From an uncultured Caryophanales bacterium (GTDB taxonomy: Bacteria > Bacillota_I > Bacilli_A > RFN20 > CAG-288), in the NCBI GenBank assembly GCA_949287425.1, contig CASEGJ010000003.1, forward strand, positions 196,993 to 260,992: a stretch of DNA of 64,000 bases, written 5' to 3'. How positions within the stretch are numbered: position 1 is the stretch's first letter; every line of letters starts with the position of its first letter. The position numbers and the translations under genes were made by a program. This document shows, one piece after another, positions 9,701 to 16,521 of the stretch. The notes under the pieces are model-generated. The model was not told where the DNA came from, did no database searches, and saw only the letters and a list, made by a program, of their open reading frames with translations.

Positions 9701-11164
9701 GAGTTAACTAAGACTTTATTGACTAAAGAATCGGGAAATGCTGTTTATAAAGCTGGTACAGTTGGAGCTGTTAAAGCTGAAATTGCTTATGGTTATGCTA
9801 AAGGTTATTATGAGAATTTAGAAATGCATCCAGAAATGCATATCGATGCTAATAGTATTTCTCGTGCGGAAATATTAAGACTTGCTAATGGTTGTATTGG
9901 AGTAAAAAGAACAACAGGTCAACATCCTGGAGGTATTATTGTTATTCCAAGAGGAATGGATGTAACTGATTTTACGCCTATTCAATATCCTGCTGATGAT
10001 TCTCAAGCTGCTTGGCAAACTTCACATTTCGACTTTAATAGTATGCACGATACTATTTTAAAGTTAGATTTATTAGGTCATGTTGATCCTAAAGCACTTT
10101 TAATGATGTCTAAACTTTCTAATAAAAATCTCTATGAGATTCCTTTTAATGATGCTGAAGTTATGTCGTTATTTAATAGTGTCGAAGCTTTAAAATTGAA
10201 AGACAACTATTTGAATTTAAAAGTCGGTACTTTAGGTTTACCTGAGTTTGGAACTGATTTTTCTATGAATATGTTATTAGAAACTAAGCCAAAATGCTTT
10301 GCAGATATAGTTATTATTTCTGGTTTAGCTCATGGTACTAACGTTTATGCTGGTAACCAACAGGAATTAATTAGAAATGGCACTACTAATTTACAAGGCT
10401 TAATTGGATGTAGAGATGATATCATGATGAATTTGCATAATTATTATGATATTCCTTATGAAGATTCTTTCCAAATAATGGAAATTGTTAGACATGGTAG
10501 ATTTAATCCTAATTACAAAAAATCATACGATAAATATGTTAAATATACTAATATGATGCAAGAACATAAAGTTCCTGATTATTTTATCGATGCTTGTAAT
10601 AAGATAGCTTATTTATTCCCAAAAGGGCATGCTGTCGCTTATTGTATGATGGCTTTTAGAGTCGGCTGGTTTAAAGTCCATGATCCGTTAAGTTTTTATG
10701 CGACATATTTTTCAGTTAGAGCTGATCATTTTGATTTAGATAGTATGATTAAAGGAGAGCAAGCTGTTATTAATAAGTTAAAAGAACTAGATCAAATTAA
10801 GCAAAAAAACAAAACGCTCTCTGTAACTGAAGAAGATTTAGAATTAGTTTTGCATGTCGCTTTAGAAATGCTTGAAAGAGGATATAAATTTGCTAATTTA
10901 TCAATTTATGAATCTGATTCTATCAATTTTAAAATAGATAGAGAACATAATTGCCTAATCCCACCTTTTGTCGCCTTATCTGGAGTAGGAGCTTCAGTTG
11001 CTGAATCAGTAATAGAAGCTAGAAAAGATGGTCCATTTATTTCTATTGAAGATTTTGTTAAAAGGACGCGTTTACCTGCACAAAAAATTGAGATATTAAA
11101 ACAAATGGGGTGCTTTGAAGGTTTACCTGAATCAAATCAAATCTCGCTGTTTGATTTTGATTAG
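6743..11164 (+). CDS. polC: DNA polymerase III subunit alpha, Gram-positive PolC type
   Basis: Main replicative polymerase with built-in proofreading. Domains in order: N-terminal region to about residue 200, OB-fold (about 210-310), PHP domain starting with ELHLHSQMSTMDG near 316, a DEDDh exonuclease inserted in the PHP domain (FDLETTG at about 403, HNAVFDFGFL, HRAVYDAKV), the rest of PHP, a zinc-binding cluster with two CxxC pairs at about 917-945, and the polymerase core with TPDIDLNFPPD near 970. Length is 1473 residues, near the Bacillus enzyme. The start is preceded by AGGTGAAAG. The 100-bp upstream gap contains the palindrome ATCAAG-T-CTTGAT (6685-6697). Confidence 0.97.
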   Translation: MDRKFERYLDIIGVSNKTKQALAEGFFQDFGLTDAQVVFKAKIALPHLVSYEALNELYEDIDKFKDLPNGFFSELSFKFIYPITTEELKAFIESYIQFYKYQELANFRINLVNKEIVFEYKMAISANSLLNKAQKLVNMFQFLGLPYKVSLGLVDTNLNQTDINQDNDIDVLFKKETKQQTKIEQIRKQEYEKQQELDRTYVPCKIKDAVTCSLKRVEVCGDIYNLEIREIKDHTKKLAIIYYTDNTYGVVSNLFESKKYDANFIDQLSVGKRIKVKGSPTYDDYSKQVVIKIDSISIIDNLPLRMDNYEGKKRIELHLHSQMSTMDGVGSIQDYIDTATRFNMPAIGLTDHGGVQSFPKLQDLSKGKIKPLYGCELYVVDSDLNISINPQDRLIRSEEYVIFDLETTGLSSRYDRIIEFGAIKVRNGTIVDEVDFFINPDMKLPEVTVNLTHISDDMVQAGKSIKQALKDIVSFIGDACLVAHNAVFDFGFLNEALKNNNQPILTNPVIDTLPLSRFLFQDLKSHTLGRICKKLKVIYDEDSAHRAVYDAKVLKECWDAMENILLNMNQNIKHSDLNNLFSFIKDSKQRDEIEKNIILTYPRPYHVVAYAKSSKGLKDLFEIISQAHINYFNEVPRVPKKILTMYRQDLLLGSACCNGEVFQTAMNRSKEKLEEVMQYYDYIEVQPLANYSFLVDSGKLSKQAVQKLVLDIIESARNINKIVVATSDCHYVDPEDKIFRDVYIFAKGLNKTRHPLNPWERDKSKFYENPDQHFRSTEEMLEEFSFLNDENLIKEIVIDNTYKIADQISEDIHPIHSGLSAPTIDNCDVMLKELVYKTAKEMYGDPLPTIVASRLEAEMSGISANHYEVIYWIASKLVRQANQDGYIVGSRGSVGSSLVATMAKITEVNPLQPHYRCPKCKHSEWIEPNEKIRSGFDLDEKDCPICGTRMIHDGQNIPFATFIGFHAEKTPDIDLNFPPDYQGHAHELTKTLLTKESGNAVYKAGTVGAVKAEIAYGYAKGYYENLEMHPEMHIDANSISRAEILRLANGCIGVKRTTGQHPGGIIVIPRGMDVTDFTPIQYPADDSQAAWQTSHFDFNSMHDTILKLDLLGHVDPKALLMMSKLSNKNLYEIPFNDAEVMSLFNSVEALKLKDNYLNLKVGTLGLPEFGTDFSMNMLLETKPKCFADIVIISGLAHGTNVYAGNQQELIRNGTTNLQGLIGCRDDIMMNLHNYYDIPYEDSFQIMEIVRHGRFNPNYKKSYDKYVKYTNMMQEHKVPDYFIDACNKIAYLFPKGHAVAYCMMAFRVGWFKVHDPLSFYATYFSVRADHFDLDSMIKGEQAVINKLKELDQIKQKNKTLSVTEEDLELVLHVALEMLERGYKFANLSIYESDSINFKIDREHNCLIPPFVALSGVGASVAESVIEARKDGPFISIEDFVKRTRLPAQKIEILKQMGCFEGLPESNQISLFDFD

Positions 11165-11184
11165 ATAAGATATAATTTAAGTGT

Positions 11185-11745
11185 ATGGATATAGTTAGTT
11201 TAATATTGTTGATAGTCGGATTAATTATAGGGCTTATATTGCTTATAGTTTTTTTATATTATCTTTTAGGAAATGTTTATTCAGGGTTAATTAAAAGGAA
11301 GAAAAGAGTTGAACATTCATATTTAGAATTATGTAAATCTGCTGAAAAGCTTTTTGAATTCATTCCTTCAATTATTCAAAATGTCGATTTAAATGAAGAA
11401 GAAATTCAAATGTTACAAGAAATTTATAAAGGTTTTAAAATAAAACCTATAGAGAGATATTCGCCTAGTGAATTATGTTTAATGAACGGGAATTATATGT
11501 ATATTTTCAATAAACTTTTGAAGAAATTTCCAAATGATGATACTTTAAATTTTATTCAAGAATCACGCCGATTAATGAAATTTTCTATCCCTTTATACAA
11601 TTCAAATGTCAAAGATTTCAATTCGTTTAAGCATATGTTAATTAACAATTTTATCGCTAAAGCTTTGCATTTAGAAGATGCGGAAGAATTTGTTAATCCT
11701 AAAGTTCATGGAGATACTACTATAATTTTTGAAATTGACAAATGA
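11185..11745 (+). CDS. LemA-like membrane-anchored protein
   Basis: One long N-terminal hydrophobic segment (about residues 4-28) followed by a basic KRKKRVE and a helical domain. The C-terminal part has the LemA pattern: YNSNVKDFNSFKHMLINNF and a final acidic ALHLEDAEEF. LemA proteins form a helical bundle outside or under the membrane; their role is unknown. Length is 186 residues. There is no Shine-Dalgarno. A perfect TATAAT (11171-11176) ends only 8 nt before the ATG, so the gene may be expressed from a leaderless transcript or by read-through from polC, 20 bp upstream. Confidence 0.65.
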   Translation: MDIVSLILLIVGLIIGLILLIVFLYYLLGNVYSGLIKRKKRVEHSYLELCKSAEKLFEFIPSIIQNVDLNEEEIQMLQEIYKGFKIKPIERYSPSELCLMNGNYMYIFNKLLKKFPNDDTLNFIQESRRLMKFSIPLYNSNVKDFNSFKHMLINNFIAKALHLEDAEEFVNPKVHGDTTIIFEIDK

Positions 11746-11910
11746 TATTTGTTTTGAAAATCATCTTTTACAATTAAAATTTATTAGATTATCGGTGTAT
11801 TTTGCAAAAAACAAATTAAAATCATTGTGTTTTCAGCATAAATTTCAATGTATTCATAAAATAATATTTTACTTTTGCTTAAAAATGACTTGTAGAATAA
11901 CGTTAAATTG

Positions 11911-11938
11911 AAAAAGCTGCTATTTATAGGCGTTTTTT
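11911..11938 (+). terminator. Weak terminator-like hairpin
   Basis: AAAAAGC...CTA-TTTA-TAG...GC followed by TTTTTT. The stem is short and interrupted. It is the only terminator candidate between the LemA-like gene and the next gene. The rest of the 383-bp gap (11746-12128) is AT-rich; I see no gene in it apart from the promoter listed next. Confidence 0.3.
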
Positions 11939-12049
11939 AATATTTTTTATATCTTTATTTGATTAATAAAAACATTAAAATTTATCAAAAAAGAATTATT
12001 TTTATCATGTTTTTGCTCAAAACCCCTAGAAAAATGGGACTTTTTTGTA

Positions 12050-12078
12050 TTTACAAAACATTTGTAAAGATTTATATT
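12050..12078 (+). promoter_or_regulatory. Promoter with overlapping inverted repeat
   Basis: TTTACA (12050-12055), a 17-bp spacer and TATATT (12073-12078) make a good sigma-A promoter for the gene at 12129. The -35 lies inside an inverted repeat TTTACAAA-ACA-TTTGTAAA (12050-12068, 8-bp arms), placed where a repressor would block RNA polymerase. SD AAGGAAAGG is at 12111-12119. The regulator is unknown. Confidence 0.5.
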
Positions 12079-12128
12079 AATTATAAGACATATGGTTTTT
12101 TCAATATGTTAAGGAAAGGAAAAAGTTT

Positions 12129-13373
12129 ATGAAGAAAAAGCTTATTATTACGTCGGTTGTTTCCTATGTATTATTAGCTGTTGGTATCATCATGTTTGTT
12201 TTACTTGGCTTGCATGATACATTAGCTAATACTCCTATCAAAGTTGGGCCAAACACAATGTTAAATTCATTCAATTTCCCATACTTATTGATGTTGTTAG
12301 TTACTGGTGGAATGTTTGATTACGCTTCTGTTGTCGCTACCTTTGGTTGGATTGTTTTAGTCGTTTGTGTTTTAGCTGTCCTTTTATTAATCATTTTAAA
12401 GAAAGGATATAATAGAAGAGCCTGGTTAGTTGAATATATTCAAATTGCCGTTGGTGCTTATGTTGTATTATCTAACATTTTTGTTTTCTACTATATCAAT
12501 TTAAATACTTTCTTAAAAGACGGTTTAAATTCTGATAGTGCCTTATTTATCATTTGGATAATTTGTATTCTAGCTTACGGCATCGTTCAAGTTATCAATT
12601 ACTTCTTATTAGTATTCGGCTATAGAAAAGAAGCTGATAAGGTTGAAGAAACTCCTGCCCCTGTTATCGATTCAAGCGTTGTTAATCAACCTGTTGAAGA
12701 AGAAGTTAAAGAAGAAGTAGTTGAAGAAAAAGTAGAAGAAACTCCTGAAGCTGAGAAAGTCGAAGAAGTTGAAGAAGCTCCTGAAGAAAAAGTAGAAGAA
12801 ACTCCTGAAGCTGAGAAAGTTGAAGAAGCTGAAGAAGCTCCTGAAGAAAAAGTAGAAGAAACTCCTGAAGCTGAGAAAGTTGAAGAAGTTGAAGAAGCTG
12901 AAGAAGAAACTGAAGCTGAGGAAGAAAAAGATGATACTATTGCAGTTGTCGCTCCTACTAGTAGTGATGCTAGTAAGAGAGTAAAAATCACTTTCGAAGA
13001 AAGATTAGCTAAAGCGGATCCTAGCTTAATTGATAAATATCATGAGATTAGAGATGAAATTATGTCTTATGGTATAAAATCTAGAGTCTCTTCTACTGGC
13101 GATACATTTAGATTACACACTGTAAAATATATGAAGATTGTTGTTGCTGGTAAGAAATTGAAGCTTTACATGAAGCTTAATCCTAGAGATTATGATGGAA
13201 CCACAATTCCTCATGGTGATGCTTCTAATAAATCTTTATATGTCGATATTCCTATGGTCTTTAAAGTTAGCTCTGATTTATCAGTTAAACGTGCCAAGGG
13301 TTTAATTGCTGATATGATGGAAAAAGCTAATATTGCTAAGAAAAAGCCTAGAAAGAAAAAAGAAGATAAATAA
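12129..13373 (+). CDS. Four-helix membrane protein with Glu-rich repeat linker and basic C-terminal domain
   Basis: Not a named gene. Residues 1-165 hold about four membrane segments (an N-terminal MKKKLIITSVV helix, then helices near 58-90, 100-123 and 137-160). Residues about 170-275 are a highly acidic Val/Glu/Pro linker built from a 20-residue repeat. Residues about 280-402 form a folded domain (FEERLAKADPSLIDKYHEIR, then a GKKLKLYMKLNP strand pair and VKRAKGLIADMM helix), followed by a Lys-rich tail. The C-terminal domain looks like one seen in many uncharacterised gut Firmicute proteins; its function is unknown. The charge contrast suggests an extended cytoplasmic arm that may bind nucleic acid or an acidic partner. 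Confidence 0.7.
   Translation: MKKKLIITSVVSYVLLAVGIIMFVLLGLHDTLANTPIKVGPNTMLNSFNFPYLLMLLVTGGMFDYASVVATFGWIVLVVCVLAVLLLIILKKGYNRRAWLVEYIQIAVGAYVVLSNIFVFYYINLNTFLKDGLNSDSALFIIWIICILAYGIVQVINYFLLVFGYRKEADKVEETPAPVIDSSVVNQPVEEEVKEEVVEEKVEETPEAEKVEEVEEAPEEKVEETPEAEKVEEAEEAPEEKVEETPEAEKVEEVEEAEEETEAEEEKDDTIAVVAPTSSDASKRVKITFEERLAKADPSLIDKYHEIRDEIMSYGIKSRVSSTGDTFRLHTVKYMKIVVAGKKLKLYMKLNPRDYDGTTIPHGDASNKSLYVDIPMVFKVSSDLSVKRAKGLIADMMEKANIAKKKPRKKKEDK
12723..12902 (+). repeat. Three 60-bp tandem repeats inside a coding region
   Basis: Exactly 60-bp period, in frame, with three nearly identical copies encoding the acidic 20-residue unit EEKVEETPEAEKVEEVEEAP. Copies differ at only a few bases, which indicates recent duplication or homogenisation by slippage or recombination. 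The number of copies could vary between strains. Confidence 0.9.
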
Positions 13374-13406
13374 AAATCTTAAACATTGAAAAACCATATC
13401 AAATAA

Positions 13407-13434
13407 GGGGCTATCAATTTCGATAGTCTCTTTT
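13407..13434 (+). terminator. Rho-independent terminator, probably bidirectional
   Basis: GGGGCTATC (13407-13415), a 6-nt loop, then GATAGTCTC (13422-13430) and TTTTATTTT. The 9-bp stem contains two G-U pairs on this strand. It lies between the convergent membrane-protein gene and tadA and may serve both. Confidence 0.65.
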
Positions 13435-13867
13435 ATTTTCTCAGTGTTTTAAAAAAGTTTGTCAAAAGCTCTTTAGTTTCTTTATTTTCAATATAGTGAA
13501 TTTCTAAATTGTCTATGCTAGGTTGAATATTATAGTAGCTAAAAGCTCCTTTTTTATTATCTAAACAAAGGAAATATATCTTTTTTATATGAGAATTAAT
13601 AATTGCGCCTAAGCACATTAAACAAGGTTCTAAACTAATATATATTTCACAGTCATTTAAATTTTTAGTGTTTAATTTCTCATATGCTTTTTTTAAGGCA
13701 ATAATTTCAGCATGTTCAAAACACGAATTGTGTTTTTCTATTTGATTGTAACTTGTAGCGATTATTTTATTTTGATAGGTGATTAAACATGAGATTGGAA
13801 CTTCGTTTTGAGAATATGCTAGTTTTGAAAGCTCTAGTAATTTATCTATTTTTTCTTGTTGATTCAT
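13433..13867 (-). CDS. tadA: tRNA-specific adenosine deaminase
   Basis: Converts A34 to inosine in tRNA-Arg(ACG), and possibly in other A34 tRNAs. The cytidine/adenosine deaminase zinc site is complete: H52-A-E54 (HAEI, with the catalytic Glu) and P81-C82-L-M-C85. Length from the chosen ATG is 144 residues, normal for TadA. An upstream ATG at 13948 is in frame, but its extension would be read straight through the SRP RNA gene and matches nothing in the family, so it was rejected. No Shine-Dalgarno is visible. The ATG lies only about 12 nt beyond the 3' end of the SRP RNA, so tadA is probably expressed from that transcript. Confidence 0.88.
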   Translation of the reverse strand: MNQQEKIDKLLELSKLAYSQNEVPISCLITYQNKIIATSYNQIEKHNSCFEHAEIIALKKAYEKLNTKNLNDCEIYISLEPCLMCLGAIINSHIKKIYFLCLDNKKGAFSYYNIQPSIDNLEIHYIENKETKELLTNFFKTLRK

Positions 13868-13879
13868 ATTAATTAAAAA

Positions 13880-13958
13880 CCAGCGCACATGAGATCTTAT
13901 CTTAAGGCTGCTAGGTTCCCCTCCTGACCTGGTTCGAAAAAAAATCATCGCACTGGCC
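13880..13958 (-). ncRNA. ffs: Small signal recognition particle RNA (4.5S/scRNA-type)
   Basis: Read on the minus strand it contains the SRP domain IV core: AACCAGGTCAGG, then AGG-GGAA-CCT, then AGCAGCC. Compared with the usual TCC-GGAA-GGA the apical stem has changed on both sides, so the pairing is kept and the GGAA tetraloop is intact. The ends pair as CCAGTGCG with TGCGCTGG (8 bp, one G-U pair). A T-run (13875-13879) follows the 3' end. Size is about 79 nt, the short form without an Alu domain. It acts with Ffh to target membrane proteins. Confidence 0.92.
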
Positions 13959-13963
13959 TTATT

Positions 13964-13992
13964 ATTATAAGTAAATCATTTTAATATTTCAA
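13964..13992 (-). promoter_or_regulatory. Promoter of SRP RNA and tadA
   Basis: On the minus strand, TTGAAA (13992-13987), a 17-bp spacer and TATAAT (13969-13964). The predicted start, about 6-7 nt downstream, coincides with the 5' end of the folded SRP RNA at 13958. Confidence 0.75.
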
Positions 13993-14015
13993 TATAGGAT
14001 TAAACCTGAAATAAG

Positions 14016-14045
14016 TTAATAATGTTATTATATTAATGATATAAT
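14016..14045 (+). promoter_or_regulatory. Promoter giving a leaderless transcript
   Basis: TTAATA (14016-14021), an 18-bp spacer and a perfect TATAAT (14040-14045) that ends 6 nt before the ATG at 14052. No Shine-Dalgarno fits between them, so transcription would begin at or next to the start codon. Confidence 0.5.
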
Positions 14046-14051
14046 TTTAAT

Positions 14052-15566
14052 ATGTCTAGTCAAATAACGTTAATAGTTTGGATAATTATCTTAATACTAA
14101 TAGTGATAGGTTTTTTAACTTTGGTTTATTTTGCGCATAGAGATTATTCTAAAAGACAAATTGCATGTTTGTTCTTAGATGGTAAAAAATATAAAAAGAT
14201 TGTTAGATATTATAAAATAGGTAGTCTTATTCAAACTAAAGATTTGTTTTTATTAGCTAATAAGAAGTTTTCTAAATATCAAATTAGTCAAATTGTTTCA
14301 GATGGTGAAATTAAAGGTAATATAGGTAGTTTTATTGTTCCTAATAACGATGTGACTATCTATTTTGAACCAGCTGTTACAGTTAAAAAGGAAGGTTTTG
14401 ATTTACCTAAATATGAAATTGAAGTTTCTGCTTCAATTAAGGAATTAGAAAGTAAAAATGTCAAGCAAGTTAATTTAATTGATATTGAAGATTTAAAAAG
14501 GCATATTACTATTTCAAATTCTAAAATAGATTCACATCCTATTTTAAATTCATATTTAGTTAGACAAATTAATCAAAATGAAACTAATTTAGTTTTAAAA
14601 GCTGGGGAAGTTATTTACGGAATTGTCTTTTATAAAGATGAGGTATTAAAAATATATTTAAGATTAAATAATTTCTATGTAAAAAGCAATTTATCTAATT
14701 TAATTTCTTTAACTTATCATTTTGACGATATATATTCTTTTATTTTAACTAACGAAAATATATCTATTGAGGAATTTTACAAGATAATCGATGTTTCTTA
14801 TTCATATATAATTGCCAATAGTTATAATAAAACAAAGCAAGATGAATATATTTTAACTATTTCTAATGCTGAACTAGATAAATATAATTCTAATTTACTC
14901 TCCATAGATTATCGTTTAGCTAAAAATCTCGATCCATTATTTGATGAAGCTATTAAATCAGCTGAACTTTATTTAGAAAACGAAAGAAAAATATTAGATA
15001 TGTTTGATAAATTAGATACTTCTTCTAGTTTAAATCAAAAAGAGAAAGTAATTAAAGAATTAGAAAATATTCAAGATGGTCCATTAGAAGATAAGTATTA
15101 TTTTAAGCCTTATAAATATACTTTAAAATCTAAATTAGCTAGTAATATGCAGGAATTATACGAAGAATTTGATGATGTTAATAAACTAGAACCATCTTTA
15201 TTAAAATTAGATAAATTGATAGAATTTGTTTCTTCTAAAAAAGATATTTATATGTTGGATATTGTATATTCAAAAGATAAAGTAAATCCACAGGCTATTT
15301 TTTCATATAAAGATTATCCTTTCTTGCTTATCAATTATAAACAAGATAGTCAAATTTACAGATTAAATATAAAATTAGATTACAGTTATGTTCACACTAA
15401 TTTAATTAAAAAGCACACAAATATTTTAAAATTAGCTAATAAGCAAAACGATTGGTATTGTATATATCTAGATGATAGTTTTACTTCATATAGCGAAGTT
15501 TATCAGTTAATTTTAGATGCATATAATTATATTAAATCTATATATTATGAGGAAAAAAATGGATAA
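14052..15566 (+). CDS. Membrane-anchored protein of unknown function
   Basis: I do not recognise this protein. It has an N-terminal hydrophobic anchor (about residues 5-28) and a large charged soluble part. Two internal segments resemble each other: a GEVIYGIVFY strand followed by YLRLNNFYVKS and a helix ending ISIEEFYKIIDVSYSYI, and near the end PQAIFSYKDYPFLLI followed by NIKLDYSYVHT and a final SYSEVYQLILDAYNYI. This strand-strand-helix pattern resembles MmcQ/YjbR-like domains, though only weakly. It overlaps the next gene by 8 bp, so the two are coupled, and it starts with a probable leaderless promoter. Confidence 0.65.
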   Translation: MSSQITLIVWIIILILIVIGFLTLVYFAHRDYSKRQIACLFLDGKKYKKIVRYYKIGSLIQTKDLFLLANKKFSKYQISQIVSDGEIKGNIGSFIVPNNDVTIYFEPAVTVKKEGFDLPKYEIEVSASIKELESKNVKQVNLIDIEDLKRHITISNSKIDSHPILNSYLVRQINQNETNLVLKAGEVIYGIVFYKDEVLKIYLRLNNFYVKSNLSNLISLTYHFDDIYSFILTNENISIEEFYKIIDVSYSYIIANSYNKTKQDEYILTISNAELDKYNSNLLSIDYRLAKNLDPLFDEAIKSAELYLENERKILDMFDKLDTSSSLNQKEKVIKELENIQDGPLEDKYYFKPYKYTLKSKLASNMQELYEEFDDVNKLEPSLLKLDKLIEFVSSKKDIYMLDIVYSKDKVNPQAIFSYKDYPFLLINYKQDSQIYRLNIKLDYSYVHTNLIKKHTNILKLANKQNDWYCIYLDDSFTSYSEVYQLILDAYNYIKSIYYEEKNG

Positions 15567-16518
15567 AACTCAAATAAAACAGTTAAAGCGTGAAAAAATA
15601 AATTCTCGAATTTGGGAATTGGATTTTTTGCGTGGATTATGTGTTTTATTGATGTTTGTCGATCATTTTGCTTATGATATGACTATTTTGTTTCCTGATG
15701 TTTTCCCTAATTATATTAATACGCCATTAGCAATAATGCCTGAAATTGGTGATTGGTATTACGCTTCTAATTTAAGGTTAGTTGTTAGAACTATTGTTTT
15801 GTTGCTGTTTTTTATTATTAGCGGGATTTGCACGCATTTTTCTCGCTCTAATATTAAAAGGGGAAGTATATTGATTGAACTTGGCTTAGCCATTGGTATC
15901 CTTTCTATCTTTGCTTCTAATTTATTGATTAATGTTGAGCCATTTAACGAATTAAATGTCGGTGGAGTGTTTTTCGTTTTTAATGTTTTTATTGTTTATG
16001 GTCTATCTTTATTTTTATATGGGGTATTTGATCTAATTAGAAAGAAATTTAATTTAAAAGATAAATATTATAAATATGTGGTTTTGATCTTGGCATTATT
16101 TGGAATTTTTATTTGCGTATATGTTTATTATTTAGCTAGTATCGAAACCAATAAAGATATTTCTAGTTTTCCTAAATTTATTGAAGTTTGCTGGGATAAT
16201 TTTGTTAATCCTAAAGTTACTAATTTTTCTAATCAGCCTTTTTATAAATTCTTTTTTGGCTTATATGCTCCAGCTGGGCATATGGATTATTGGCCGATTA
16301 TCCCTTGGGTTGGTTTAATTTTCCTAGGGGGTTTTTTAGGAATGACTATTTATAAAAATAGAAAGTCTCTTATAATCAAAAAAGGGAACTTATTTACTAG
16401 AACAATTTCGCGTCCAATTTTATTTTTAGGTAGATATGCTGCGATATTTTATATTATCCAGCAGGTATTTTTAATTATAATTTCTGGACTAATTTATATA
16501 ATTTTTTGCTATGCTTAA
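15559..16518 (+). CDS. Heparan-alpha-glucosaminide N-acetyltransferase-like membrane protein (DUF1624 type)
   Basis: Multi-pass membrane protein of about 319 residues with the family start RIWELDFLRGLCVLLM followed by VDHFAYDM, the region with the conserved His. About seven hydrophobic segments follow. Members are thought to carry acetyl or acyl groups across the membrane to sugars or lipids, but bacterial substrates are mostly unknown. The ATG at 15559 was chosen because GAGGA lies 7 nt upstream and the family begins near here. A further start at 15517 would lie deep inside the previous gene. It sits directly before an acyl-adenylating enzyme. Confidence 0.75.
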   Translation: MDKTQIKQLKREKINSRIWELDFLRGLCVLLMFVDHFAYDMTILFPDVFPNYINTPLAIMPEIGDWYYASNLRLVVRTIVLLLFFIISGICTHFSRSNIKRGSILIELGLAIGILSIFASNLLINVEPFNELNVGGVFFVFNVFIVYGLSLFLYGVFDLIRKKFNLKDKYYKYVVLILALFGIFICVYVYYLASIETNKDISSFPKFIEVCWDNFVNPKVTNFSNQPFYKFFFGLYAPAGHMDYWPIIPWVGLIFLGGFLGMTIYKNRKSLIIKKGNLFTRTISRPILFLGRYAAIFYIIQQVFLIIISGLIYIIFCYA

Positions 16519-16521
16519 TAT

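Noticed and set aside
11729-11911. 60-codon open frame after the LemA-like gene
   Set aside because: Overlaps the real gene in another frame, has no SD and a biased composition from AT-rich intergenic DNA.
12723-12902. CRISPR-like direct repeats
   Set aside because: The 60-bp units are contiguous, in frame and code for an acidic linker; there are no spacers and no cas genes.
12686-12991. Minus-strand Ser/Thr-rich open frame
   Set aside because: Exact antisense of the Glu-rich repeats; no SD or promoter.
13868-13948. In-frame N-terminal extension of TadA from an ATG at 13948
   Set aside because: It would be translated through the SRP RNA core, and its residues match nothing in TadA; the family begins at the ATG at 13867.
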